Shown: in pieces, positions 26,039 through 34,111 of the stretch
Numbering within the stretch: the stretch's first letter is position 1
How the letters are laid out: every line of letters starts with the position of its first letter
From: Lentisphaerota bacterium
GTDB taxonomy: Bacteria; Verrucomicrobiota; Lentisphaeria; Oligosphaerales; JABHEG01
NCBI GenBank assembly: GCA_018676675.1
Contig: JABHEG010000281.1
Coordinates: 1-43,185, forward strand
Direction of reading: 5' to 3'
DNA: 43,185 bases
The notes under the pieces: model-generated
Databases searched by the model: none
The model's input: only the letters and a program-made list of their open reading frames with translations
Told to the model about the DNA's origin: nothing
Position numbers and translations under genes: made by a program

Positions 26039-26226
26039 AACTGCTGGCCGCCAACAGAGGACAGTCACACCACTCCGGTACGACGGCCGGACTTCTGGCC
26101 GGAGGCGGCACTCATGCGTGACTGCCCGGCAGAAGCTTGCGAGCCCGATATGGGGTTTGACGGTCAAGCCCCGGCCTCTCGATATGCGAGGAGATGACCG
26201 CGTGGATCCCCGTTTTCTGGAAGCCG

Positions 26227-28701
26227 TTACGGTCGGTTCGCCGAATCGGGTCGCCCATCTTGTCCGTCGACTTGCAGCTCGCTCAGCATGGTCCAGCCCC
26301 GGCTTCGTTCCACGGTTACGCGGATGGCCGTCGCCTGTGTGCCGGGGGTGCGGACGCGGTATGGCAAGGCCCTGAGTTCAGCGCCTTCGGTCTCGACCAG
26401 GTCTTCGTCTCGGCGGGCTTCACCGATGCGGCGCCAGTGGGTGCCGTTGGTCGAGATCTCTGCAAGCACCCGATTCGGTGCGCGGATGCCATAGGCCCCC
26501 CCGGCAAGCGTCCAGACCGTCACACCACTGACTTTGTCCGTTGCGGGGAGCCGCACAGTGAAGCTCCGGGGGGCGTCATCATTCCAGCCGGTCAGCAGCG
26601 ACCGATTGAATCTGTCGGCGATGCGTCCGTCCGTCAGCCGTTTGCCATCGTCGGGGTACGCGCCCGATGCGGCGCAGGACGGTGCGGGGGCGAGCGAGTA
26701 GCCTTTTCCCAGAGCGACGTTCCGGCCGTCGCTAACGATCTTGACCTCAGACACCATAAGCCAGCCGCTCGTGATCAGATCCACGGTCAGGTACCTGGTC
26801 CGGATCGGTTCTTGAGCCTGGAACGTCAAGTGTCCGTTCGCCGCGTTCGGCGTGCGCTGTTGATCCACGACCATCGGCGAAGCGGTAGCCCACGCGAACC
26901 CTCTAGGCGATGGACCCGTTCCGCTCATCCCTCGCGGCGGCATTCGCGATGGGCTCGTCTTGAGCACGGCCGATGCCGGCCAGTTCACGGCAGCGTACCC
27001 GCCGCCCTCAACATGGACCTCAACCTGCTCCACAGCGATTGGTTTCTCCAGGTCGAAGGCGATGGTTACGTTGCCGCCGTGCCAGCCGACGCTGCCGCCG
27101 GACGCGAAGCCCGTGGTCGGTACGACGCCATCGGTCAATTCGTTCCCGTCATCCCCATAGGTCGCCTTGCCCAGCGCCGGGGTGACCGTATAGGCCGCTT
27201 CGAGTGCCATGTGCGTGACCGTTCGCCCCGTTCGTTCAGGGGGGCAGCAGTCAACGATGATCTCGCTGACCGGCACCGGACCTTTGCCGGCGGAGGGCTG
27301 GAGGGACACGCGCAGCCGACGCCCCACGGTTTGCACCGGGATCGTGACCACCCGGGGGGAAACGGAATTCCGTGCCTCGCCGGAGCACAACGCCCAGCCT
27401 GCCGGCTTCCAGGCGTTGTCGTTGTGTCGGACGTCTGCCACCAGGCGGCCCATCCAAGGTTCCCCGGGCAGGGGATCGTTCAGGTAGACGTCAATGGCGT
27501 TCACCTGCGTCGGCATTGGCAGTTCCGTTTCTGCGCTGAGAAGTTCGAGACGGTCCTGCAACCGTCCGTCACGCAGCAGCGGAACCGCGCGACCGCGGAC
27601 ATGCCATTCGCAGGCCGGATCCGGATCGGGCACACTTTTTCCCTGAACGTAGTCAGCCAGGGCCGAGTACAGATCACGTTGCCATGCTTCCTTTGAGACG
27701 CAGAGCCGTTCGAGGTTATCTCTCCCGAGGTAGTAGGCTGTTGCGGCCCCCTGGTAGCCGTAGCGCTGGGCGGTGCCGTCCGCTAGGTAGCGTCGGAGAT
27801 AAAGGGCCGTTGCGGGGTGGTTGCAGAACATTGGCAGCTCGATTTCGACGCCCAGACCGTGAGCACGGGCAAGGTTCGCATTGAGGGTCAGACGGTCACG
27901 CCGGATCCAGCCCGCATGCTTGGAGAAAAACGCGTAGTTCGGCTGCATGATGGCGACATCGATCCCGCACACCTGCCACCGGTCCCAACCCGCGGCCTTG
28001 AACCAGGGAATCCACAGGAGTTTGGCACCCGCCGTGTGCACGACGGACGCAGCGGTGCGGGTAAGCTCTTCATCCCCGGGAGGGATCGTCTCGTGCATCC
28101 AGTAGAATCCCCAGAGTTCGAGATGTGCGGGTCTGGCAGCGGCAAAACGGCGTTGCGCTTCGGCTATGTACCAGGTGAGAACGGTGCGAAGCCCGACGTC
28201 CGTGGAAAGGTCCTCGGTTCGCCCGTCTCCATCCACGTCTCCAAAGTCCGTGACTCTGCGGTCCGGGTGCGGAATGGAGAGCATGACGCGCCGTTTCTCT
28301 CGCGGTACTCCGAGAATGGGCACAGCGTCGGCAATTGCCGCGTTGAGCGCAGCGAGATCGCGACCAGGGGTGAACCAGCGGTCCAAGTGGTACAGCCAGT
28401 CCTCCCGCCGGGTCTGGCCGGTGGTGGTTGAGCGTCCAGATGGCGTGCGGAGCATGCAGAAGAGGAACGAGTCGAAGAGCCAGGAACGTGGCGCGTCGTC
28501 AACCCGTTTGGCAACGTAGGGGGCCAGATCGCTCGCCGCACGTTGGTCCCGGTCGTAGATCAGGACGCAGTGATGGAAGCCTGCGTCCTCGGGCGGCGGG
28601 TAATCGGCCCGGGCGGCAACGGCCGACAGCAAGAGGCCGACAACGGCACAGCGACCGGCTCGGCGGTCCGCGCGCATCGTGTTTCGCGGGTGACGGTGCA
28701 T
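26227..28701 (-). CDS. Secreted DUF4855 protein with discoidin-like modules
   Basis: This is an 824-residue exported protein. GAGGAAG a few bases before the ATG at 28701 supports this start, and a signal peptide ends AARA before DYPPPE. The first 400 or so residues match what I recall of DUF4855: HHCVLIYDRD, WLFDSFLFC, a W-x-Y-H-L-D-R-W-F block, IPHPDRRVTDFGDVDGDGR and LELWGFYWMHE near residue 200. These give a barrel-like fold of unknown activity. The C-terminal half carries at least two discoidin/F5-8C-like regions, recognisable by KATYGDDGNELTDGV with FDLEKPIAVEQVEVHV, and by PDDGKRLTDGRIADRF with DKVSGVTVWTL. These probably bind carbohydrate. It is 47 bp downstream of the nucleoside-hydrolase-like gene on the same strand, so the two are likely co-transcribed. 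Glycosidase function is inferred from context only. Confidence 0.75.
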   Translation of the reverse strand: MHRHPRNTMRADRRAGRCAVVGLLLSAVAARADYPPPEDAGFHHCVLIYDRDQRAASDLAPYVAKRVDDAPRSWLFDSFLFCMLRTPSGRSTTTGQTRREDWLYHLDRWFTPGRDLAALNAAIADAVPILGVPREKRRVMLSIPHPDRRVTDFGDVDGDGRTEDLSTDVGLRTVLTWYIAEAQRRFAAARPAHLELWGFYWMHETIPPGDEELTRTAASVVHTAGAKLLWIPWFKAAGWDRWQVCGIDVAIMQPNYAFFSKHAGWIRRDRLTLNANLARAHGLGVEIELPMFCNHPATALYLRRYLADGTAQRYGYQGAATAYYLGRDNLERLCVSKEAWQRDLYSALADYVQGKSVPDPDPACEWHVRGRAVPLLRDGRLQDRLELLSAETELPMPTQVNAIDVYLNDPLPGEPWMGRLVADVRHNDNAWKPAGWALCSGEARNSVSPRVVTIPVQTVGRRLRVSLQPSAGKGPVPVSEIIVDCCPPERTGRTVTHMALEAAYTVTPALGKATYGDDGNELTDGVVPTTGFASGGSVGWHGGNVTIAFDLEKPIAVEQVEVHVEGGGYAAVNWPASAVLKTSPSRMPPRGMSGTGPSPRGFAWATASPMVVDQQRTPNAANGHLTFQAQEPIRTRYLTVDLITSGWLMVSEVKIVSDGRNVALGKGYSLAPAPSCAASGAYPDDGKRLTDGRIADRFNRSLLTGWNDDAPRSFTVRLPATDKVSGVTVWTLAGGAYGIRAPNRVLAEISTNGTHWRRIGEARRDEDLVETEGAELRALPYRVRTPGTQATAIRVTVERSRGWTMLSELQVDGQDGRPDSANRP

Positions 28702-28748
28702 CGGCTTCCTCACAGTATCGGTCAAATCCTGGCACACTGGGAGGGGAG

Positions 28749-29765
28749 TCAGCCGGTCTGGGCGTCTACGGCTTCCCAGAAGCTGCGGTAGATCTCGGCG
28801 GGGTTGATGTCGGCGTAGACGTCGACCTTGCGCTCGTTGGCTGGGGCGTCTCTCGTCGCCCCGTTGTCGTGCACGATTGGTGCCGGAACGGTGACTCGCT
28901 TGCCGTGGGACGGGTCGATCATGACATGTATGAGCGCAATGTCCCAGAGTATCTTCCCCTTGAGCTTCCGGAACTCACCTTCGTTCCAGAGCGACACAAG
29001 GAAGTCATACACCGGCCCCCGGTTCCTCAAGCGCTTTTCGACTTCAGTCCGGGTTATGTACATCTTGCCGCTGACGCTTCGGTCCGGCATGTGAATGTAG
29101 CGGACATCCGATTCGAAGATCGCCTGCACGGCGGGGACATCGAGTTTCCAGTTGTAGATGCCCCGTCCCCACGCGGGAGTTTGCCCGTGCTTGTAGTCGC
29201 CGTCGATGCACGCGTAGACGACACGATCCCTGATTTTCGGTTCGATCAGGAGTGCTGATGCCAGGTTGGTGAACTGCCCGAGACCGAGGACGTAGAGCGG
29301 TTCGGGGTCATCAGCCAAAGCCCGCTCGATAATCAGTGCCGTGGCGTCGGTTGGTCGCGGCGTCCGCTTGTCGGTCATCGGATCCGAACTTCCCAACGCC
29401 GCGGGGATCTTGCCGGTGAGGCCGGTCAGCTCCAGGATGCGGAGAATTTCGGCGTGGCTGCGTTTGGCTCCCCGCTCTCGATCGTGGAACCCAGCCGCCG
29501 TGATCCCTTCGATGCGCAGTTCCGGGGCAATCAGAGCACGGACGATGGCGTACTGGTCGTCTATCTCGTTCTTGGCATCGGAGTCGATCAACACGCGTCG
29601 TGGCTTTGGCTTGGGCTTGCCCGCAGCTGCTAGTCCAGTCAGCGGAAGCGCAAGGGCGGTGGCGGCCACGCCGACAACTGAGTTCGCAACGAACTGTCGC
29701 CGGTTGAGCTCCGGAACGCGCTTGGGGGACGAGAACTGCCTGCTTTTACATTCGGAGGATGCCAT
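28749..29765 (-). CDS. Tat-exported nucleoside-hydrolase-family protein
   Basis: This is a 338-residue protein of the inosine/uridine-preferring nucleoside hydrolase superfamily. The ATG at 29765 was chosen because GGGAG lies about ten bases upstream and it places a twin-arginine motif, NRRQFVAN (RR at 22-23), before a hydrophobic stretch ending GLAAAG. The mature start has the calcium-binding signature DSDAKNEIDDQ at 61-71, a variant of the usual DxDxGxDD. ALIIERAL, VLGLGQFTNLASAL and WDIALIHVMIDP follow the family layout, with the late Asp kept but the usual neighbouring His replaced by Trp. PVC genomes hold many exported members whose substrate is probably an N- or O-glycoside other than a nucleoside; that part is inference. 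It is the first gene of a two-gene unit with the DUF4855 protein. Confidence 0.82.
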   Translation of the reverse strand: MASSECKSRQFSSPKRVPELNRRQFVANSVVGVAATALALPLTGLAAAGKPKPKPRRVLIDSDAKNEIDDQYAIVRALIAPELRIEGITAAGFHDRERGAKRSHAEILRILELTGLTGKIPAALGSSDPMTDKRTPRPTDATALIIERALADDPEPLYVLGLGQFTNLASALLIEPKIRDRVVYACIDGDYKHGQTPAWGRGIYNWKLDVPAVQAIFESDVRYIHMPDRSVSGKMYITRTEVEKRLRNRGPVYDFLVSLWNEGEFRKLKGKILWDIALIHVMIDPSHGKRVTVPAPIVHDNGATRDAPANERKVDVYADINPAEIYRSFWEAVDAQTG

Positions 29766-30206
29766 CTTCGAGTCGCTCCCTGCCAGATCGCCCTGCTCAG
29801 AGTCCTGCCCACTTCCGCCTATCGGTAGCAGAAAGGACAGCGTTGGGACGCGCACGAGGCAAGCAAACCGCCAGTCTCCGGGAGTTCTGTATGTCGCCTT
29901 TCCCGATCAAAGACGACGACGTTTCACCACGGAGTTCCGGAGACACGGAGAAGGCAGGGAGAGAGTGTCCGCCGGCTTCGGGCTGCCCACAGTTGGGCAG
30001 AACGAATCCGGCGACCGGTCCTTCGGGGAGTGCACAAGAGCCAGAAGAGACCGGAGGCGCGCTCTTCTTCCTCCATCTTTGCTGCCAATGAGACCATTGC
30101 CGGAATCTGGACCGACCTTCCGCGGGGGTGGGCCAATGCACTCAGAGATTGCCGTCCGTGCAGACATGAGTACCGTAAGCCCAGGTCCAAAGCAGGAGAA
30201 ACGCAG
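29766..30206. other. Divergent spacer with a CACGGAG direct repeat
   Basis: This 441-bp region separates divergent starts and holds no supportable gene. CACGGAG occurs at 29928-29934 and 29944-29950, within a CACCACGGAG...ACACGGAG context that I have seen as common non-coding sequence in environmental genomes. A 7-bp hairpin, AGAAGAG/CTCTTCT, lies at 30043-30068. The Shine-Dalgarno sequence of the next gene is AGGAG at 30193-30197. No promoter stands out. Confidence 0.5.
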
Positions 30207-31298
30207 ATGTCCGAGAAGACGTTGAGAGTGGGAATCATCGGGTCCGGGTGGATCGCGAACGTGGCGCACGTGCCGGCCTGGAAGAACCTGTCTGACAGCG
30301 TGGAGGTCGTGGCGAACGCGGATGTCAATCCGGAGATCGCGGCGACGTTCGCTCGGGCGAACGACATCCCGAATCACTACGGGGACTACCGTGTCATGCT
30401 GGCGAAAGAGAGCCTGGACATCGTGTCTGTCTGCACACCCAACTCCTTCCACCGAGAGGCGACTCTCGCCGCACTGGCCGCAGGAGCGCACGTGTTGTGC
30501 GAGAAGCCGATTGCCACGTGTCGTCCGGATGGGGTCGAGATGTACGCGGCCGCTGATCGAGCTGGCCGGTTGCTGATGGTCGGGCAGAGCTCCCGGTTTG
30601 CGCCGTATGCGTTTGCGGCGAGAGACATCGTGGCGTCTGGGCAGCTCGGAGAGGTCTACTTTGCAGAGACGACCATGCTGCGACGCAGCGGCATCCCCAC
30701 GTGGGGGCAGTTCCACATGATGGAAGGTTCCGGCGGGGGCCCGATCTACGATCTTGGCGTGCACATCCTTGATCTGATCGTCTGGATCATGGGTAATCCG
30801 AAGATCGTGGCGGTCAGCGCGTCCACCTATACCAAGTTTGGGGATCGGGATCAAGGCAAGAATGCGACCCCCGACGGCGCTCTGACTCCCCGGCCCTACG
30901 ACCACCGGGAATTTGATGTTGAGGACTTCGCCGGCGGCTTCCTGCGCCTCGAGAACGGTGGTTCCATCGCGCTCAAGACTAGTTGGGCATCGTACATCCC
31001 GGAGATGTACCGCAGCGGGCACATGCTGCTGGGAACCGAAGGCGGCATGACGTTCAGCCCATTGACGGTGACCAGCCGCATGGGAGGACACTTCGTCAAG
31101 ACCGAACCCGAGCTTCCCGCCGGCCACAAAGGAGGCTTCTCCGGGCATTTCGGTGAAACGGAGAACTTTGTGAAGGCCATCCGGGGCGACGAGGAGCTCC
31201 TTGTCACGCGCGAAGAAGTGTTGAACGTCATGGGCGCTCTCGATGCGCTCTACGCATCCGCTGCGGAACGCCGTGAGGTGGAGGTCGCGGCCAGCTGA
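30207..31298 (+). CDS. Gfo/Idh/MocA family NAD(P)-dependent oxidoreductase
   Basis: This is a 363-residue cytoplasmic oxidoreductase acting on a sugar, polyol or sugar derivative. AGGAG about nine bases before the ATG fixes the start. The Rossmann fold opens with VGIIGSGWIA (Gly9, Gly12, Gly14), the dinucleotide-binding motif. CEKPIAT at 98-104 carries the family Glu-Lys-Pro, whose Lys is usually catalytic. YDLGVHILDL near 181-190 supplies the Asp/His pair of the C-terminal alpha/beta domain. No signal peptide or twin-arginine motif is present, unlike many PVC members of this family. Downstream lies a fragment of a sugar-phosphate isomerase/epimerase, a common partner, which suggests the pair once oxidised and epimerised a released monosaccharide. 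The next gene starts 87 bp on. Confidence 0.9.
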   Translation: MSEKTLRVGIIGSGWIANVAHVPAWKNLSDSVEVVANADVNPEIAATFARANDIPNHYGDYRVMLAKESLDIVSVCTPNSFHREATLAALAAGAHVLCEKPIATCRPDGVEMYAAADRAGRLLMVGQSSRFAPYAFAARDIVASGQLGEVYFAETTMLRRSGIPTWGQFHMMEGSGGGPIYDLGVHILDLIVWIMGNPKIVAVSASTYTKFGDRDQGKNATPDGALTPRPYDHREFDVEDFAGGFLRLENGGSIALKTSWASYIPEMYRSGHMLLGTEGGMTFSPLTVTSRMGGHFVKTEPELPAGHKGGFSGHFGETENFVKAIRGDEELLVTREEVLNVMGALDALYASAAERREVEVAAS

Positions 31299-31385
31299 AC
31301 GGGCTGGTAGCCTTCTGCCCACAGGGCCTGACCGATTCGACCGATCACTTGGCTTCCGTGCCCCCAACCGACAAGGAGTCTGACT

Positions 31386-33710
31386 GTGAGTCGACTGACT
31401 ATGGCGTTCCTTCTGACCGTGTTCTCTGTGACCTGCGTGGTGGCCGACGAGCCGCTTGCAGGCTTCTGGCGGCGTGGTCATGTGCGTGAGATGCTCGTGC
31501 GTGGGATGCCGGACAAAGACCTGGCTGAGTGGTCGCGATGCGGGGTCAACTGCGTGATGGGCGTCAAGCCCGATGACGCCCACCAGCATGGGCTGAAGAC
31601 GCGCACCTGGTTCACGCTCAATTCCATGCGCCCGGGACGTCCGTTCGAGCTCGACGCCATCAAGAAGATGGCTGCGGTCAACAAGGACGGCAGCTATCGC
31701 CGACCGTATGACCCGCTGTTCCCCAGCGTTGCCAACAACTGGAGCGCGTGCGTGAACAACCCGCTGTGGCGGGAGCACGGTCGCAACGTGTTCAGGAAGA
31801 TGGCAGAAGACGGCTACGATGGTTGCCATATCGACTACGCGTCGCACTATGAGCCGTGTTTCTGCACGCATTGCGAGGACGAATGGCGCGAATACTCGGC
31901 CGGGCACGGCCTGGAGGTCGCAGAGTTGCGGAACATACCGAGTGACATGCGCTATCGCATGCATCTGCGCGAGTTTCGGATCCGGACGATCATGGGCTTC
32001 CTGGCCTTGGTTCGGGACGCGGCTCGAGCTGTGAAGCCCGGGTTCTGCACTGACGGCACATGGCACCAGGATTCCGGTTCCACGTACCAGTGGGCTTACG
32101 GCGATCACTTTGACCTGATGTGTATCGAGGGCACGACTTGGGGGCCGTTCCCGCCGGCAAGCCAGCAGATCCTGTGGCTGAAGTTGGCTCACGCTCTTGC
32201 CCCGGGCAAGGTGGCCATGAGTGTCACCTACCATTTGGTGACCGAAGACGGCAAGCGCCATCACGGACGCATGGCCCCGGACCGCGCGCAGTTGGCTCTG
32301 TGCGAGATCATGAGTCAGGGCGCAGTCAGCTGGCTGGGCCTGGGGGGGCCTGGTACCGGCAACCTGCTGCGCGAACATGAACCCATGGTCAAGAACGTTT
32401 ACACGCTCTGGGAGAGGCTCTCGACCATGCTGGCCACGCGTCGGGACCTGGCCGAGGTGGCGATCCTGTTCTCGCCGCGCTCGTTCCTCACCGGCGGCGC
32501 CTCACGCAAGCAGCTCTACGCGGTGGGACAGGCCCTCATGCGGGCGCACGTACCGTTCACGATTGTCTCCGATGTGGAACTGTCGGCTGAGCCGCTCGCG
32601 AGTGTACCGGTTACGGTGCTGCTGGACGCATCCGCCCTGGCGGCCGAGGCAACGACCGCGCTGGCGGCTTACGTCGAACAGGACGGTAAGCTCATGATGA
32701 TCGGGGCCGAACCGAAGTATGACAGCCAGTGGCGTGAACTGAAGCACGTGCCCCCATTGTTGGCCAAACCCAGGGACGAGACCGGTGTAGTAGCCAAGAC
32801 GATCAATGGCCGGCCCGTGTGGTACTGGACAGGTGACGGCATGGAAAGCCCGACGTTCGGTGCTTCGCAGTCGGTTGAGGTCAACCAGGCCGAGGCGGCC
32901 CCGCTGGTGATCGAGGGCGAGAGCAAAGCGCTGAACGTCACGGGGGTGCGCGGGGCGAGCTACTCCCTGTACGTAGACCTCACGCTTCAGGATGGCTCGA
33001 ACGTCTGGGGGCAGGTTGCCACGTTCAATACGGGCACGCATGACTGGGAGCAGAGCCGATTCATCATTGAGCCGCCCAAGCCGGTCAAGAGCGCGGGGGT
33101 ACACGTTTTGTTCCGACGCGGGCACACGGGCACGGCTTGGTTCCGCAAGGTGGCTTTCGGGCCATGGGACGCAGGTACTGAATCCATCACGACCAATCTC
33201 CTGAGCCCGGGGGACGCCTGGTTGCCGTATGGCCAGGGGTTCGAGGTGGAGGAGATCGCAGGTGAAGGGCCGACCATCAAGGTGGCCACCGGTGCCGATG
33301 TCGTGCGCGTGGCCGAGATGCACCGTCCAGCGCCCGAGGCGACCGACGCCGTCATGCGGCACATCACGCCGCTACTGCCTCCCCAGCGCCTGCTGACCGT
33401 CTCGGGCCAAGGCGCTGATTGTGTGTACGTGGATGTCTCAAAGACGGAAAATGGCTTGCTTCTTCAGTTGCTGAACTACAACGCTAACCTGCACCCGCGT
33501 TTGTCTGAGCTGGAGCAGCAAGCTGCGGACAAGACGATCACGGCCGGCCCCCTGCAGGTGCGTCTGGCTGTTCCCGGCACTGAGTTCAAGGAAGCCAAGC
33601 TCCTCGTTCCCGGGCGCCCTGATCGCACGCTGCAACTGACAGCCAATGGCTTCATCGTTCCCCGCCTCAACCCGTACGCCGCCGTGGTTCTCAAGCCGCG
33701 GGAACGATGA
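31386..33710 (+). CDS. Secreted TIM-barrel glycoside-hydrolase-like protein (GTG start)
   Basis: This is a 774-residue exported protein. A GTG at 31386 preceded by AAGGAG (31373-31378) gives the best start; an ATG follows at 31401. A signal peptide covers residues 1-20 (ending TCVVA). Residues about 25-350 look like a (beta/alpha)8 barrel, with GVNCVMGVKPDD near 52 and GYDGCHIDYASH (His148, Asp150) near 143-154, then CFCTHCEDEW, a pattern repeated in barrel proteins of this kind, and FDLMCIEGTTW near 245. Residues about 350-470 (AILFSPRSFLTGG, VTVLLDASAL, KLMMIGAEP) resemble the Rossmann-like trimerisation domain of GH42-type beta-galactosidases. A beta-rich C-terminus follows. The family number and substrate are not readable. 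Its stop overlaps the start of the small isomerase/epimerase remnant by ATGA. Confidence 0.7.
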   Translation: MSRLTMAFLLTVFSVTCVVADEPLAGFWRRGHVREMLVRGMPDKDLAEWSRCGVNCVMGVKPDDAHQHGLKTRTWFTLNSMRPGRPFELDAIKKMAAVNKDGSYRRPYDPLFPSVANNWSACVNNPLWREHGRNVFRKMAEDGYDGCHIDYASHYEPCFCTHCEDEWREYSAGHGLEVAELRNIPSDMRYRMHLREFRIRTIMGFLALVRDAARAVKPGFCTDGTWHQDSGSTYQWAYGDHFDLMCIEGTTWGPFPPASQQILWLKLAHALAPGKVAMSVTYHLVTEDGKRHHGRMAPDRAQLALCEIMSQGAVSWLGLGGPGTGNLLREHEPMVKNVYTLWERLSTMLATRRDLAEVAILFSPRSFLTGGASRKQLYAVGQALMRAHVPFTIVSDVELSAEPLASVPVTVLLDASALAAEATTALAAYVEQDGKLMMIGAEPKYDSQWRELKHVPPLLAKPRDETGVVAKTINGRPVWYWTGDGMESPTFGASQSVEVNQAEAAPLVIEGESKALNVTGVRGASYSLYVDLTLQDGSNVWGQVATFNTGTHDWEQSRFIIEPPKPVKSAGVHVLFRRGHTGTAWFRKVAFGPWDAGTESITTNLLSPGDAWLPYGQGFEVEEIAGEGPTIKVATGADVVRVAEMHRPAPEATDAVMRHITPLLPPQRLLTVSGQGADCVYVDVSKTENGLLLQLLNYNANLHPRLSELEQQAADKTITAGPLQVRLAVPGTEFKEAKLLVPGRPDRTLQLTANGFIVPRLNPYAAVVLKPRER

Positions 33711-33922
33711 ATGAGCTGTCTCATCGCTTCGATCCTATCGCTCCTCACTTCACCTCGCTTGGCACCGGTGTGGTTGACTTTGGGCGCATTGTGGCCACAC
33801 TTGCACGAACTGGTTACGACAGCTGGCTTGTGGTCGAGCAAGACGCCAGCCCGGATCCGTATGCGACATCGAGGGCATCGCGCCAGCACATGCGGCTTGA
33901 GATGAGCCGTCTCACGAGCTGA
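33707..33922 (+). pseudogene. C-terminal remnant of a sugar-phosphate isomerase/epimerase
   Basis: This 71-residue frame overlaps the preceding stop by four bases (ATGA). From about residue 15 it reads FTSLGTGVVDFGRIVATL...TGYDSWLVVEQD...DPYATSRASR. This is the usual C-terminal end of the IolE/AP-endonuclease-2-like isomerase/epimerase family (about 260-300 residues). The N-terminal 200 or so residues with the metal-binding Glu, Asp and His sites are missing, so it cannot be a working enzyme. Its presence next to a Gfo/Idh/MocA gene suggests a deletion that fused the end of an epimerase gene to the end of the barrel gene. It could be translated by coupling. Confidence 0.75.
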
Positions 33923-33941
33923 TTGGCCCAAAGGAGAGACC

Positions 33942-34024
33942 ATGGCACCGGAGGACCTTCCGGCTACTCAGTGCCGGCCCTCATGGCTTGCGGTATGCTG
34001 ACGGCGTGCGCAGGCGAGGTGTAG
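33942..34024 (+). pseudogene. Possible broken 5' end of a lipoprotein gene
   Basis: AAGGAG (33931-33936) lies five bases before the ATG at 33942, which opens only 19 codons. In a frame shifted relative to it, 33971-34024 reads VPALMACGMLTACAGEV then stop, whose LTAC looks like a lipobox. A frameshifted lipoprotein signal segment would explain both. The stretch is short, and chance is a real alternative. Confidence 0.25.
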
Positions 34025-34027
34025 AAG

Positions 34028-34111
34028 ATGGCAGCGACCAAGCGGGCGAAAGGGCACTCCACAAGGCTTGCCCTGTGCTCGAAGTGCGAGAGAAAGTGGG
34101 AAGCCAAGTGA
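34028..34111 (+). CDS. Possible 27-residue leader peptide coupled to the lyase gene
   Basis: An ATG at 34028 opens a basic 27-residue frame with a CSKC motif. Its TGA overlaps the GTG start of the following gene (GTGA at 34108-34111). That arrangement allows translational coupling, but the frame has only a poor Shine-Dalgarno sequence and no recognisable homology. I list it because the overlap is exact; it may be chance. Confidence 0.2.
   Translation: MAATKRAKGHSTRLALCSKCERKWEAK

Larger units (their letters stand above)
25841..26226. other. Convergent spacer packed with palindromes
   Basis: This 386-bp spacer lies between genes that end facing each other. I see no gene. It contains a small hairpin at 25910-25923, a very strong inverted repeat at 25968-26038, a short palindromic CCGGACTTCTGGCCGG stretch (26088-26103), and a direct repeat of CCGGTACGACGG at 25862-25873 and 26075-26086 that brackets the palindromes. 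The whole looks like a REP-type or foldback cluster that may also end transcription from both sides. Confidence 0.6.

Noticed and set aside
29922..29955. CACGGAG direct repeat considered as a CRISPR-like or operator repeat
   Set aside because: There are only two copies 16 bp apart, with no array. It resembles common non-coding sequence in environmental genomes.
29907..32378. An 823-codon open frame on the - strand
   Set aside because: It runs antisense across the Gfo/Idh/MocA gene and the barrel gene. Its peptide is rich in His, Arg and Val with no domain, as expected for a shadow frame in GC-rich coding DNA.
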